A DNA stretch of 64,000 nucleotides from Vibrio comitans (GTDB taxonomy: Bacteria > Pseudomonadota > Gammaproteobacteria > Enterobacterales > Vibrionaceae): contig AP024866.1 in assembly GCA_024346835.1 (NCBI GenBank), positions 1,364,001-1,428,000 on the forward strand, given 5' to 3'. Below are positions 55,393 through 64,000 of this stretch, piece by piece. Every line of letters begins with the position of its first letter. Position 1 is the first letter of the stretch. Position numbers and translations under genes: made by a program. The notes below the pieces were generated by a model. The model did not search any database and was not told the origin of the DNA. It saw nothing but the letters and a program-made list of their open reading frames with translations.

Positions 55393-57261
55393 TTATTTCA
55401 GCGCTGTGCCTTGATAGCGAAATTTCAAGAAATTCTGAGCATTACTTAAGATTTGGAAAGCATCTTTAAGGTTTCGCCTTTCAAAGTCGGAAAGGTTCTC
55501 AGGCTCTATGTTGTTATCTGGCTCTCTCTCTTCGCTGATATCGATCGCTTGATGTCGTATACGTACCAGAGAAATAAACTCTAGCGCATCCTTAAGATCT
55601 TGCGCTCTTCCTCTTGGTAATATTCCTGAATCAAGAATGTCATCTAGGCGCTCAAATGAGTTTTGCTGGGTTGAACCCACAGCCAGAGCATGAACACGAA
55701 TTAGATCCGCAAGTGGCGCTGTGCCTCGCCTTTTCAGATTTATGGAGTTTTTATGCTTGCCGTCTTTTTCCATTACAAAGCTTTTGAAAAAACCGAGAGG
55801 AGGCGTTCGGTTTAGTGCATTTCGTGCCAAGCAGTATAGGAATTTAGAATTATTCTTAGCGCGTTCTGTGATGAAGCGATTAAGCTTTTCTGCCCATTTT
55901 ATCTGCCCGTGTACGCCGACCAAATCGAAAAATATTGACGCGTTCAGCAATGCCTTGGCGTTGGGGTTATCAATCCAATCGGCAAAACAGTCTTCCCACT
56001 CAGTTTGTGTCATTCGCCAGATAGGGTTAGTCGCCATAATGTCACCAGTACAGTATGGATAACCGCAACGGTCCAAGCCGTCACTGACCATCTGAGAAAG
56101 GGTAGCGAAATATTCATCGTGCTTTTCTTTGTCGAAGCTGTTCGACAAAATGATGGCGTTATCTTGATCGGTGACAATCAATTGCTCATCACGTGCCATG
56201 GAACCAAGAGCAAGAAAGCAATACGGAACGGGTGAGGGGCCGAGTTCTTCTTCTGCTAATTCAATGATTCGTTGCTTAAAGCTCTTACCTATGATCGCCA
56301 TTGCACTTCCCACCATGTGAGAGTTGGCATCTTCGTTGACTAATCGGACAAAACTATCACTGACTTGCTCGGAGAGCGTCACTAAATCGTCCACACTGTT
56401 TTGTTGGAAGATAGAGCTCACTAATAGCAATGAGTTTTGCGACTCATATCGCACGATATCACTGGCCTCGATTACACCTATAGGGGTGCTTTTTCTCACA
56501 ATGGGTAAGTGATGAACGTTGAAGCGCTGCATGGTTAACATGGCTTCGTAGACATAAGCGTTACTATCTAATGTGATAACGTCTTGGGTCATCACAGATT
56601 TTACTATGTCGTCGGGGGATACGCCTTGAGCGACAACTCGCGTACATAAATCTCGGTCGGTGAGTATACCCCGTAGTTTTTCGTTGCTATGCGCCTCATC
56701 GTCGACCACAAGAAGACAAGAGGTATTCTCATCGTCCATTTGTATTGCCGCATCTCTAATTGAAGAAAACTCTGAGATAGTAGATGCAGGGCGATTAATC
56801 ATCGCGGTTATCTTAGCCGTAGTTAGGTCGTTGTCGTCGGTGTTCGCCATGGCTCGGCGAAGCCTTGTGCTGTCGTCTAGCGCGACGAAATCTGCGAAGG
56901 AATCATAGTTGTCATACAGTGTTTGAAAGGTGTCAGCAGGAATGCAGTACAAAAGGCAATCTTCGATTGCGGTTGCTGGGAACATTACCTTGCCGTTACT
57001 AAGTAGTGCTAACTGACCAAACACCGCCCCTTCATCTAATCGATTAAACAGCGAACCATTACGCTTAGATATTTCGACCACGCCACTGCGTACTACAAAG
57101 AAATCAGAGATAGCTTCACCCAGTGAAACAACAACTTCGCCTTTTCGAATATAAGAAATCTCAGTTTCAAAGGCGACCTGACTTAGCATCTCGTCGGGTA
57201 AGTCGGAGAAGGGGGGGTACTGAGCGAGAAACTGTTTTATTTCGAGTAGTTCAACTTCCAT
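55393..57261 (-). CDS. CNB-CBS-nucleotidyltransferase (DUF294) signalling protein
   Basis: The 622-aa protein has an N-terminal cyclic-nucleotide-binding-like domain (about 15-125, with GEVVVSLGEAISDFFVVRSG), two CBS domains (about 155-275, TDRDLCTRVVAQG and SDIV), a DUF294 nucleotidyltransferase domain with GSMARDEQLIVTDQDNAI (353-370), and a C-terminal helical DUF294_C. The GS-x-ARDEQ and DQD residues fit a GlnD-like nucleotidyltransferase. With the exonuclease it forms a pair that in other marine bacteria lies by acetate genes (acs/actP); those are absent here. The target is unknown. Confidence 0.88.
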   Translation of the reverse strand: MEVELLEIKQFLAQYPPFSDLPDEMLSQVAFETEISYIRKGEVVVSLGEAISDFFVVRSGVVEISKRNGSLFNRLDEGAVFGQLALLSNGKVMFPATAIEDCLLYCIPADTFQTLYDNYDSFADFVALDDSTRLRRAMANTDDNDLTTAKITAMINRPASTISEFSSIRDAAIQMDDENTSCLLVVDDEAHSNEKLRGILTDRDLCTRVVAQGVSPDDIVKSVMTQDVITLDSNAYVYEAMLTMQRFNVHHLPIVRKSTPIGVIEASDIVRYESQNSLLLVSSIFQQNSVDDLVTLSEQVSDSFVRLVNEDANSHMVGSAMAIIGKSFKQRIIELAEEELGPSPVPYCFLALGSMARDEQLIVTDQDNAIILSNSFDKEKHDEYFATLSQMVSDGLDRCGYPYCTGDIMATNPIWRMTQTEWEDCFADWIDNPNAKALLNASIFFDLVGVHGQIKWAEKLNRFITERAKNNSKFLYCLARNALNRTPPLGFFKSFVMEKDGKHKNSINLKRRGTAPLADLIRVHALAVGSTQQNSFERLDDILDSGILPRGRAQDLKDALEFISLVRIRHQAIDISEEREPDNNIEPENLSDFERRNLKDAFQILSNAQNFLKFRYQGTALK

Positions 57262-57439
57262 GAGGCGCCTTAATTATCGCGATTTTGTGCATCGTTCATC
57301 GTGAAACGAAAAAATGAGGGTCTAGACAGTAGTTTGGCGCTAAATCATTGTTAAGTCACTAAACTATCATCATTTATTGTCTACTATTATGGTTGAATAT
57401 AAGCATTAGTTCGTCTTTTTTTCATGACATGGAGCGCGC

Positions 57440-58084
57440 ATGAACAAATACTCATCGATTGCACTGTTTAGTTTAAGTTCATTGTTTGCGGCTGATAGCT
57501 TTGCTTCTAGCTGGGATTTTCGCTCGTATGAGACGCCGGTGAACTATAACTTTCTCAGTTTTGCTATCGGTGGTGGCAAATTGAACTCTGATGTCCTGAC
57601 TGGTAGGGATGGTGTGACTGTTAGTGACATCAATCTAAGGTGGTTGCTCAATGAGCATTGGTTCACCAATTTTCAATATAAAGGTCGTTTCACCCATCAT
57701 GGTGATGAGAATGACAGAGCCGATTATGTAACACTATCAGGAGCAAGACGTTTTGCTGTGATGGAAAATGGGGACCTTTACGCCGGTATTAAAATAGGTG
57801 GTTCTAAGTTGAAGATACGCGATAGCAATGGCTCAACAAAATATACCGAAAAAGATTTTTTGTTGGGGTTATTTGCTGGTGCCAACTATGCGTTTACCGA
57901 TGCGTTAGAGGGGAATATGGTCCTCGAGTATCTTGAATACGACATCATTCATGAATCTTCTTTTGAGCTGTCATTGGATTATTATTTTACTACGAATTTC
58001 TCATTAGGAGCGTACGGTAGAACGATTTGGAATGATGATTCAACGCTGGATCAGGGTGGGGTGGTCGCTAAACTTCGTTTTTGA
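57440..58084 (+). CDS. Predicted outer-membrane beta-barrel protein
   Basis: I do not recognise a named family. The 214-aa protein has a signal peptide (MNKYSSIALFSLSSLFAADSFA), and then alternating hydrophobic and polar strands (WLLNEHWFTNFQYKGRFTHH, GDLYAGIKIGGSKLKI, LLGLFAGANYAFT, FELSLDYYFTTNFSLGAYGRT) and a final Phe (VVAKLRF), as in an eight- to ten-stranded barrel. It stands alone, divergent from the CNB-CBS gene. Confidence 0.75.
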   Translation: MNKYSSIALFSLSSLFAADSFASSWDFRSYETPVNYNFLSFAIGGGKLNSDVLTGRDGVTVSDINLRWLLNEHWFTNFQYKGRFTHHGDENDRADYVTLSGARRFAVMENGDLYAGIKIGGSKLKIRDSNGSTKYTEKDFLLGLFAGANYAFTDALEGNMVLEYLEYDIIHESSFELSLDYYFTTNFSLGAYGRTIWNDDSTLDQGGVVAKLRF

Positions 58085-58110
58085 TGCTAGTGGTCTAGGC
58101 AATAGAGACA

Positions 58111-58138
58111 ATAAAGGCTGGTAAAAACCAGCCTTTAT
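58111..58138. terminator. Bidirectional hairpin between the beta-barrel gene and aspC
   Basis: 12-bp perfect stem ATAAAGGCTGGT / ACCAGCCTTTAT with an AAAA loop. The T-run is short (TTTAT), so termination may be partial. Confidence 0.7.
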
Positions 58139-58165
58139 ATCATTCAAGCAATGCTTACAAAATGC

Positions 58166-59356
58166 TTATAGTACTGCAGCAATGCCTTTGCACAGTGGCA
58201 GCATGTTTTCTTTGGTCATGCCAGCCACGCTGATACGGCCAGAACCTACAATGTAGATAGCAAATTCATCTTTAAGGCGCGTTACTTGCTCTTTGGTTAG
58301 GCCAGAGAACGAGAACATACCGTTTTGACGCTCAATAAAACTAAAGTCACGTGAAACGCCCTGCGCTTTAAGAGTTTCGACAAACAGTGTACGCATCTCT
58401 TGAATGCGGTCACGCATCTCTTTTACTTCTGCTTCCCACTCTTGACGAAGTTCAGCATTGTTTAGAATGTGCGTAACTACAGCAGAGCCGTGAGCCGGTG
58501 GGTTAGAGTAGATTGAGCGAATAATCCCTTTAACTTGAGAAAATGCTGTCTGCGCAACGTCAGCATTTGCCGCTACCAGAGTAAATGCACCAACGCGCTC
58601 GTTGTACAATCCGAAGTTCTTAGAGAAAGAGCTCGCCACTAGGATTTCGCTATTTTGCTCAGCAAACGCACGCAGACCTGCTGCATCTTCTTCTACGCCC
58701 TTAGCAAAACCTTGGTAGGCAAAGTCAAACAGTGGAATAAGTTGCTTGTCCGCTGCTAGTTTCGCTAGTGCTTGCCATTCGTCAGCCGTTGGGTCGATAC
58801 CCGTAGGGTTGTGGCAACAGCCGTGCAGAAGAACGATATCACCAGCATTGGCTTGTTCAAGATCCGCAAGCATAGCGTCAAAGTCTTTCGCCTTTGTTTC
58901 GGCGTTGTAGTAACGGTATTCAGCAATTTCGATGCCTGCCGCTGTGAACACACCTTTGTGGTTTGCCCAAGTCGGGTTGCTGATCCAAATTTTCGCACCA
59001 TTTAGGTGACGCTTGATGAACTCACCTGCAACACGAAGTGCGCCTGTGCCACCTGGCGCTTGAGCTGTTTTAGCACGCTTTTCTGAAACAATAGCGCTGT
59101 CTTCACCAAATAGTAGCTTTTGTACAGCTAGGCCATATTCGGCTGTGCCTTCAATCGTTAGGTAAGACTTAGTGGTTTCAGTCTCAAGAATGGCTTGTTC
59201 TGCTTTTTTCACAGTGGCAAGAACAGGGGTAGAACCTTGTTCATTCTTGTAGATACCTACACCAAGGTTAATCTTGGTATCACGAGCATCTTTTTTAAAC
59301 TCTTCAGTTAAACCTAGGATTGGGTCGGCAGGAGCAGCTACTACTTTTTCAAACAT
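58166..59356 (-). CDS. aspC: Aspartate/aromatic aminotransferase
   Basis: This PLP enzyme moves amino groups between aspartate (and aromatic amino acids) and 2-oxoglutarate. The 396-aa protein begins [23 protein letters not shown], has the cofactor motif [15 protein letters not shown], the PLP Lys in [18 protein letters not shown], and the C-terminal [13 protein letters not shown] with the substrate Arg. The length equals E. coli AspC. It is monocistronic between two barrel/asnS units. Confidence 0.96.
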   Translation of the reverse strand: MFEKVVAAPADPILGLTEEFKKDARDTKINLGVGIYKNEQGSTPVLATVKKAEQAILETETTKSYLTIEGTAEYGLAVQKLLFGEDSAIVSEKRAKTAQAPGGTGALRVAGEFIKRHLNGAKIWISNPTWANHKGVFTAAGIEIAEYRYYNAETKAKDFDAMLADLEQANAGDIVLLHGCCHNPTGIDPTADEWQALAKLAADKQLIPLFDFAYQGFAKGVEEDAAGLRAFAEQNSEILVASSFSKNFGLYNERVGAFTLVAANADVAQTAFSQVKGIIRSIYSNPPAHGSAVVTHILNNAELRQEWEAEVKEMRDRIQEMRTLFVETLKAQGVSRDFSFIERQNGMFSFSGLTKEQVTRLKDEFAIYIVGSGRISVAGMTKENMLPLCKGIAAVL

Positions 59357-59505
59357 GAGAATCGTCCGTGTTAAAGTGATTTAAGGGAATGTGACTGTCT
59401 TCTTTTATACCTGTAGAAAAACGTCAAAACAACAGATTTGTAATTAATTTATCAATGTAATTCGCAACACCTGTCTGATATCAATTTTTCCTGAAACCTA
59501 GATAC

Positions 59506-59531
59506 AAAAAAACCGCCATCAGGCGGTTTTT
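59506..59531. terminator. Terminator of asnS (bidirectional)
   Basis: AAACCGCC / GGCGGTTT stem with an ATCA loop, flanked by A and T runs. The minus-strand T-run serves asnS. Confidence 0.88.
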
Positions 59532-59547
59532 AATAACAGTCGTCGAC

Positions 59548-60948
59548 TTAGAAGTTCGCGCTGCGTGGTGTACGTGGGAATGGAATAACGTCACGTACGT
59601 TGCCCATGCCTGTTACGTAGGATACTAAACGCTCGAAACCAAGACCGAAACCAGCGTGTGGCACAGTGCCGTATTTACGTAGGTCGCGGTACCAGTTCAT
59701 GTGCTCTGGGTCGATGCCCATAGCGATCATACGCTCGTCTAGAACGTCTAGACGCTCTTCACGTTGAGCACCACCGATGATTTCACCAATGCCAGGTGCT
59801 AGAACGTCCATCGCAGCAACAGTTTTGCCGTCGTCGTTAAGGCGCATGTAGAAAGCTTTGATGTCTTTCGGGTAGTTCTTAACGATTACAGGTGCCTTGA
59901 AGTGCTCTTCAGCAAGGTAACGTTCATGTTCAGATGACATGTCGATGCCCCACTCAACAGGGAATTCAAACTCACGACCAGAATCGAGTAGGATTTGAAT
60001 TGCGTCAGTGTAGTCCACTTGTGCAAAATCAGCGTCAACGAACTGCTCAAGACGAGAGATCGCTTGCTTGTCAATGCGCTGAGCAAAGAACTCTAGGTCG
60101 TCACGGCGCTCTGCAAGAACAGCCTTGAACACATACTTAAGCATGTCTTCAGCCAGTTTTGCAGCATCGTCAAGATCAGCAAACGCAATCTCAGGCTCTA
60201 CCATCCAGAACTCCGCTAGGTGGCGGCTGGTGTTTGAGTTTTCTGCGCGGAACGTTGGACCAAAGGTGTAAACCTTGCTTAGGGCACACGCGTACGCTTC
60301 TGCGTTCAACTGGCCTGATACAGTAAGGAATGTCTCTTTGCCGAAGAAATCTTCGTTGAAGTCTACATCGCCTTTGTCAGTGCGTGGCAGGTTTTCCATA
60401 TCTAAAGTAGATACGCGGAACATCTCGCCCGCACCTTCAGCATCAGATGCAGTGATTAACGGCGCCGAAGTCCAGAAGAAACCTTGCTCGTGATAGAAGC
60501 GATGAATCGCTTGAGACAAACAGTTACGCACGCGAGCGACAGCGCCGATCACGTTTGTACGTGGACGAAGGTGAGCTACTTCACGAAGGTACTCGATAGA
60601 GTGACGAGTCTTCGCCATAGGGTAGGTTTCAGCGTCTTCAACCCAACCAACCACTTTTACAGCGGTAGCAGCCAGTTCAAAATCTTGACCTTTTGCTGGA
60701 GACTCTACGATGGTACCAGTGACTTCTACAGAACAACCTGTAGTCAGTTTAAGCACTTCTTCATCGTAATTATTTAAACTATTTGGGACCACGGCCTGAA
60801 TCGGGTCGAAACAAGAGCCGTCATAGATGGCAAGAAAAGAGATTCCAGCTTTGGAATCGCGACGTGAACGGATCCAGCCTCGAACAGTGATTTCACTGTT
60901 TACTTCGAGCTTTCCGCTAAGAACGTCTGTTACAGGCGCGTAAGTCAT
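59548..60948 (-). CDS. asnS: Asparaginyl-tRNA synthetase
   Basis: AsnS charges tRNA-Asn. The 466-aa class IIb enzyme has an N-terminal OB-fold anticodon-binding domain (about 15-100, [18 protein letters not shown]), motif 2 around [28 protein letters not shown], and motif 3 [15 protein letters not shown] near the C-terminus. The length equals E. coli AsnS. It stands alone, with nudL and pabB in the same direction upstream. Confidence 0.97.
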   Translation of the reverse strand: MTYAPVTDVLSGKLEVNSEITVRGWIRSRRDSKAGISFLAIYDGSCFDPIQAVVPNSLNNYDEEVLKLTTGCSVEVTGTIVESPAKGQDFELAATAVKVVGWVEDAETYPMAKTRHSIEYLREVAHLRPRTNVIGAVARVRNCLSQAIHRFYHEQGFFWTSAPLITASDAEGAGEMFRVSTLDMENLPRTDKGDVDFNEDFFGKETFLTVSGQLNAEAYACALSKVYTFGPTFRAENSNTSRHLAEFWMVEPEIAFADLDDAAKLAEDMLKYVFKAVLAERRDDLEFFAQRIDKQAISRLEQFVDADFAQVDYTDAIQILLDSGREFEFPVEWGIDMSSEHERYLAEEHFKAPVIVKNYPKDIKAFYMRLNDDGKTVAAMDVLAPGIGEIIGGAQREERLDVLDERMIAMGIDPEHMNWYRDLRKYGTVPHAGFGLGFERLVSYVTGMGNVRDVIPFPRTPRSANF

Positions 60949-61076
60949 TTGGTATTACTCTCCAATAGATGCTATCGAGAAATAGAAAATTAAATAGAAC
61001 TTCTCAGTTTACCCACCAATAAATTTGCATCAAGTAAAGAGTGCCTATTTCGTGGGTATTTTTTTTTAAGCGGTGT

Positions 61077-61676
61077 TTAATCCATCAAATAAGTGAGCTG
61101 TCTCTGCATCGCATCGATAATTTGTGCGGTTACTCCCCAAATAAAGTGTCTTTGATAGGGGATAGCAAATACTTTGTGTGTCACGGTTTTTAATTGGAAA
61201 TGAAAACTAGAAAGGTTGCTACGGGCAAAAAGAAACTCCGCGGGCACCTCAAATGCTTCAGCAACCTCATTGGGATCAAGCTTTGACTGATAGTGTGGCT
61301 CGATAAACGCAATATACGGGGTAACGGCAAACTGACTGATTGTAGGTAAAGGAGGCAGGGCACCTGCTACTGTGACCAATGAAGGATCGATACCCACCTC
61401 TTCAAAGGTCTCTCTTACGGCAGTAACACTAAGATGTGCGTCTTCTTGCTCATATTTTCCTCCAGGAAAACTGACTTGTCCTGGATGGTGCTTTAGGTGA
61501 GCAGCGCGCTTAGTGAGAATGACATGGAGACGATTCTTTCGCTCAACGAGACCGATTAATACCGCGGCAGGTCTTAGAACATCTTGATCAAAATGAGCCA
61601 ATCGCTGCAGGCTTTGCGTATCGTAGGAAGTAGGCTTACTTAGATTAAATCTCAATAAAAATTCGTCTTTGGTCAT
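61077..61676 (-). CDS. nudL: Nudix CoA pyrophosphatase NudL
   Basis: This cytosolic hydrolase cleaves CoA and CoA derivatives to phosphopantetheine forms and 3',5'-ADP. The 199-aa protein has the CoAse block LTKRAAHLKHHPGQVSFPGGK before the Nudix core, with AVRETFEEVGID. I chose the ATG at 61674-61676, with GAGGAAGG before it; a TTG at 61694 would add six residues. It is 22 bp after pabB, so the two are co-transcribed. Confidence 0.93.
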   Translation of the reverse strand: MTKDEFLLRFNLSKPTSYDTQSLQRLAHFDQDVLRPAAVLIGLVERKNRLHVILTKRAAHLKHHPGQVSFPGGKYEQEDAHLSVTAVRETFEEVGIDPSLVTVAGALPPLPTISQFAVTPYIAFIEPHYQSKLDPNEVAEAFEVPAEFLFARSNLSSFHFQLKTVTHKVFAIPYQRHFIWGVTAQIIDAMQRQLTYLMD

Positions 61677-61698
61677 GCCTTCCTCTCTAAACAATTCG

Positions 61699-63057
61699 CT
61701 ACTCTAATACTGGCAGAATTTTGCCAAGTTTATGTAACGTTTCTTGGTACTCTGATTCACATTCGCTATCCGCGACCAATCCACCTCCTGCCCAAGCATG
61801 TATTTTATTGTCTTCGGTAATCAGCGTTCTGATGGTTATGCTGGTGTCCATATTGCCACATCGACTGATATAGCCAATGCTGCCGCAATAGACGCTGCGA
61901 CGGTGAGGCTCAAGCTCCTCTATGATCTGCATCGCTCTGACCTTTGGTGCGCCAGTAATTGAACCTCCAGGAAAACAAGCGCGCAGCAGGTCGTATTCGT
62001 CATATTGCTCATCCAACACCCCTGTGATTGTGCTCACTAGGTGATGAACGGCAGGGAAGCTCTCGATTTCAAACAAATGCGGCACTTTTACACTACCGGG
62101 CGCGGATACGCGTCCTATGTCGTTGCGCAGCAGGTCAACGATCATCAGGTTCTCGGCTTGGTCTTTTTCTGCTGTTTGTAAGTCGTCCCTTTGCTCTTTA
62201 TCTTTTAAGGGATCGTTAAAGCGTGGCCTAGTTCCTTTAATGGGCTTGGTCTGTACTTGTTTATCATGAGCAAGTAGAAAACGCTCCGGCGATATACTGA
62301 GCACAGCATTATGCGGTAACCGAATAAACGCGGAGAACGGCGCTTTATTCTCGTTTTCTAAGGTTTTGTATGCTGGCCATTCGTTGCCAGAGTAACCTGC
62401 GCTAAAGCGCTGTGCTAAGTTGATTTGGTAACAATCACCGGATAACAGGTAATCTTGAACAGCCTCAAACTTATCTTGATATTGCTGTTTGGTCATATTC
62501 GCAGACCAAGAAGTCTCTAACTGAAACGAAGGATGCTGAGCGTCGCTCTCGTGATTGAGCTTGGGCATATTGTCAGCAGCGAGGTTTTTCCCAACCCAAA
62601 ACGCTTGTTTGAGTTCGTGATCAACCACTAATGCCTTTTCGTACAGGCCCACTGCCATATCAGGGGCGCTTAGGTCTTGCTTAGCAATATTTTTGAACGC
62701 TTCAATGCGTCTGCCTAAGTCATAAGCAAAGTAGCCTAGCCAACCACCAATGAAAGGCAGATGTGTATCGGCATGTAAGTGAGGAAGATATTGTTGTTGC
62801 AGTCTTCTTAGGAGTTCGAAAGGATCCTCTGCAACTTGAGAAGACTCGCCATCTATTGTTACGTTACTCATGCCACCGTAGGTTTCTACTGTAATCTGTG
62901 GTGAATGCACCAAAATATCGTAACGACTGTTTGGGTGATTATCAGATGCAGAACGAAGCAGCATGGCGTAAGGGGATTGTTCTATTTTATCGAACAGATC
63001 TAAGGCAAGATCCTTTCGATAAATGAGTTGCTCGGTTTCAATTTTTAAATCAGACAT
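61699..63057 (-). CDS. pabB: Aminodeoxychorismate synthase component I
   Basis: PabB turns chorismate and ammonia into aminodeoxychorismate for folate synthesis. The 452-aa protein has the chorismate-binding domain with QINLAQRFSAGYSG, SPERFLLAHD, TKPIKGTRPRFNDP (with the catalytic-region Lys), FPGGSITGAPKVRAMQIIEELE and AGGGLVADSECESEYQET. The length equals the E. coli enzyme. The upstream gene is the divergent fumarase. Confidence 0.95.
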   Translation of the reverse strand: MSDLKIETEQLIYRKDLALDLFDKIEQSPYAMLLRSASDNHPNSRYDILVHSPQITVETYGGMSNVTIDGESSQVAEDPFELLRRLQQQYLPHLHADTHLPFIGGWLGYFAYDLGRRIEAFKNIAKQDLSAPDMAVGLYEKALVVDHELKQAFWVGKNLAADNMPKLNHESDAQHPSFQLETSWSANMTKQQYQDKFEAVQDYLLSGDCYQINLAQRFSAGYSGNEWPAYKTLENENKAPFSAFIRLPHNAVLSISPERFLLAHDKQVQTKPIKGTRPRFNDPLKDKEQRDDLQTAEKDQAENLMIVDLLRNDIGRVSAPGSVKVPHLFEIESFPAVHHLVSTITGVLDEQYDEYDLLRACFPGGSITGAPKVRAMQIIEELEPHRRSVYCGSIGYISRCGNMDTSITIRTLITEDNKIHAWAGGGLVADSECESEYQETLHKLGKILPVLE

Positions 63058-63217
63058 CTATCAAATTGCTTGAAATGTGACGACACCGTAAAGGTGAGTG
63101 TGGTTTGAGAATCGCCTCAAGAGTATCATAGATTTATCTCAAGTTCAGAACGCACGTGAAGTCATAGGCTTGATCGTGCATGAAACGGATTCAGACTGAC
63201 CAAAAGGGGCTCCGCGA

Positions 63218-64000
63218 ATGACCGTAATTCGTAAGCAAGATCTTATCAGCAGTGTCGCTGATGCACTTCAATACATCTCTTATTACCATCCGCTTGATTT
63301 TGTACAAGCGTTAGAAAAAGCGTATCACGCCGAACAAAGCACTGCGGCAAAAGATGCGATTGCGCAGATCCTTATTAACTCTCGAATGTCAGCCGAAGGC
63401 CACAGACCGATATGTCAGGATACGGGCATTGTGACGTGTTTCGTGAACATTGGCATGAAAGTACAGTGGGAAGATACCGATATTACAGTGCAAGAGATGA
63501 TTGATGAGGGTGTTCGACAAGCCTACACCAATCCAGACAACCCGCTTCGCGCATCTATCTTGCTAGACCCCGCGGGTAAACGAACTAATACCAAAGACAA
63601 TACGCCTGCTGTTGTGCACATTAATATGGTGCCAGGAGACAAGGTTGAGGTGCAAATTGCCGCTAAGGGCGGTGGTTCAGAAAACAAAACCAAAATGGTG
63701 ATGTTAAATCCTTCCGATGACGTAGCAGAATGGGTTGAAAAAACCTTGCCAACTATGGGCGCGGGCTGGTGCCCACCTGGCATGCTAGGCATAGGCATTG
63801 GTGGCACTGCAGAAAAAGCCGCAGTATTGGCAAAAGAATCCTTGATGGATCCTGTTGATATCCATGAATTGATGGAGCGAGGTGCGCAAACGACAGAAGA
63901 GAAGATGCGTCTTGAGATCTTTGAACGTGCCAACAAAACGGGTATTGGTGCTCAAGGCCTAGGCGGCTTAACCACTGTCGTGGACGTTAAGATAAAAACT
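63218..64000 (+). CDS. Class I (Fe-S) fumarate hydratase, N-terminal part
   Basis: This is an oxygen-sensitive [4Fe-4S] fumarase interconverting fumarate and malate in the TCA cycle. About 261 codons are in the window and the gene runs off the right edge. It begins MTVIRKQDLISSVADALQYI and has GHRPICQDTGIVTCFVNIGM (first cluster Cys), KGGGSENKTKMVMLNPSD and WCPPGMLGIGIGGTAEKA (second Cys). These fit the FumA/TtdA-like alpha domain of single-chain class I fumarases. AAGGGG lies about 9 nt before the ATG. It faces away from pabB. Confidence 0.93.
   Translation, partial: MTVIRKQDLISSVADALQYISYYHPLDFVQALEKAYHAEQSTAAKDAIAQILINSRMSAEGHRPICQDTGIVTCFVNIGMKVQWEDTDITVQEMIDEGVRQAYTNPDNPLRASILLDPAGKRTNTKDNTPAVVHINMVPGDKVEVQIAAKGGGSENKTKMVMLNPSDDVAEWVEKTLPTMGAGWCPPGMLGIGIGGTAEKAAVLAKESLMDPVDIHELMERGAQTTEEKMRLEIFERANKTGIGAQGLGGLTTVVDVKIKT

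Noticed and set aside
63523..63936. 137-codon ORF antisense to the fumarase gene
   Set aside because: Shadow of the class I fumarase reading frame, which has clear family motifs.

Overview
The window looks like ordinary chromosomal DNA from a Vibrio or close relative (Gammaproteobacteria). The evidence is gene content and order: trxB-cydD-cydC; rplY/radD/rsuA/bcr; yfaE-nrdB-nrdA-ubiG facing gyrA; psrA-fadE; pabB-nudL beside a class I fumarase; and several small families (DUF2913, DUF2982, DUF3943) that I know mainly from vibrios. Base composition is moderate and even by eye. I see no rRNA, tRNA, CRISPR array, insertion sequence, integrase or phage gene. Both window edges cut a gene: cydC at the left and a class I fumarase at the right.

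Layout. 1-5800 (all minus): cydC (partial), cydD, trxB, sanA and maeA. 6087-7404: an orphan gene, a META-domain lipoprotein and a DUF1289 protein. 7708-14043 (plus): a five-gene operon with a GsiABCD-like peptide ABC importer followed by an M38 isoaspartyl dipeptidase. 14276-20723: rplY and radD (minus), rsuA-bcr-DUF2913 (plus), and an SDR/DUF2867 protein (minus). 20891-25121: an ABC ATPase, a large FtsX-type permease and a lipocalin-like protein. 25375-29926: nhaA, a possible small RNA, then psrA-fadE. 29985-32927: a DUF3943 protein, a CinA-like protein and an orphan. 33015-40927: yfaE-nrdB-nrdA and ubiG (minus), then gyrA (plus). 41141-44989: ribA, an L,D-transpeptidase, ycbL and a DUF2982 protein. 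45197-49850: a TRAP transporter (P, Q, M) and a BCCT transporter. 49926-54554: yqfB, a small membrane protein, an outer-membrane transporter-like protein, an M19 dipeptidase-like protein and an AraC regulator. 54654-57261: a DEDDh exonuclease paired with a CNB-CBS-nucleotidyltransferase protein. 57440-64000: an outer-membrane barrel, aspC, asnS, nudL, pabB and the fumarase.

How the genes work together. Most of the window is housekeeping: cytochrome bd maturation and thiol redox, dNTP synthesis with its ferredoxin, gyrase, translation, folate and riboflavin precursors, and central carbon. The more unusual parts are regulatory sites and accessory uptake or export modules. I read a FadR-like operator and a PsrA-like operator in front of psrA-fadE; a perfect DnaA box and two NrdR-like boxes in front of nrdAB; a perfect CRP palindrome very close to the nhaA start; and a leftward terminator beside nhaA that has no gene of its own. 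No wholly new multi-gene system is evident. The best leads are the isoaspartyl-peptide import and hydrolysis operon, the ABC/lipocalin export module, and the M19-like protein that lacks the classical metal ligands and sits beside an AraC regulator.
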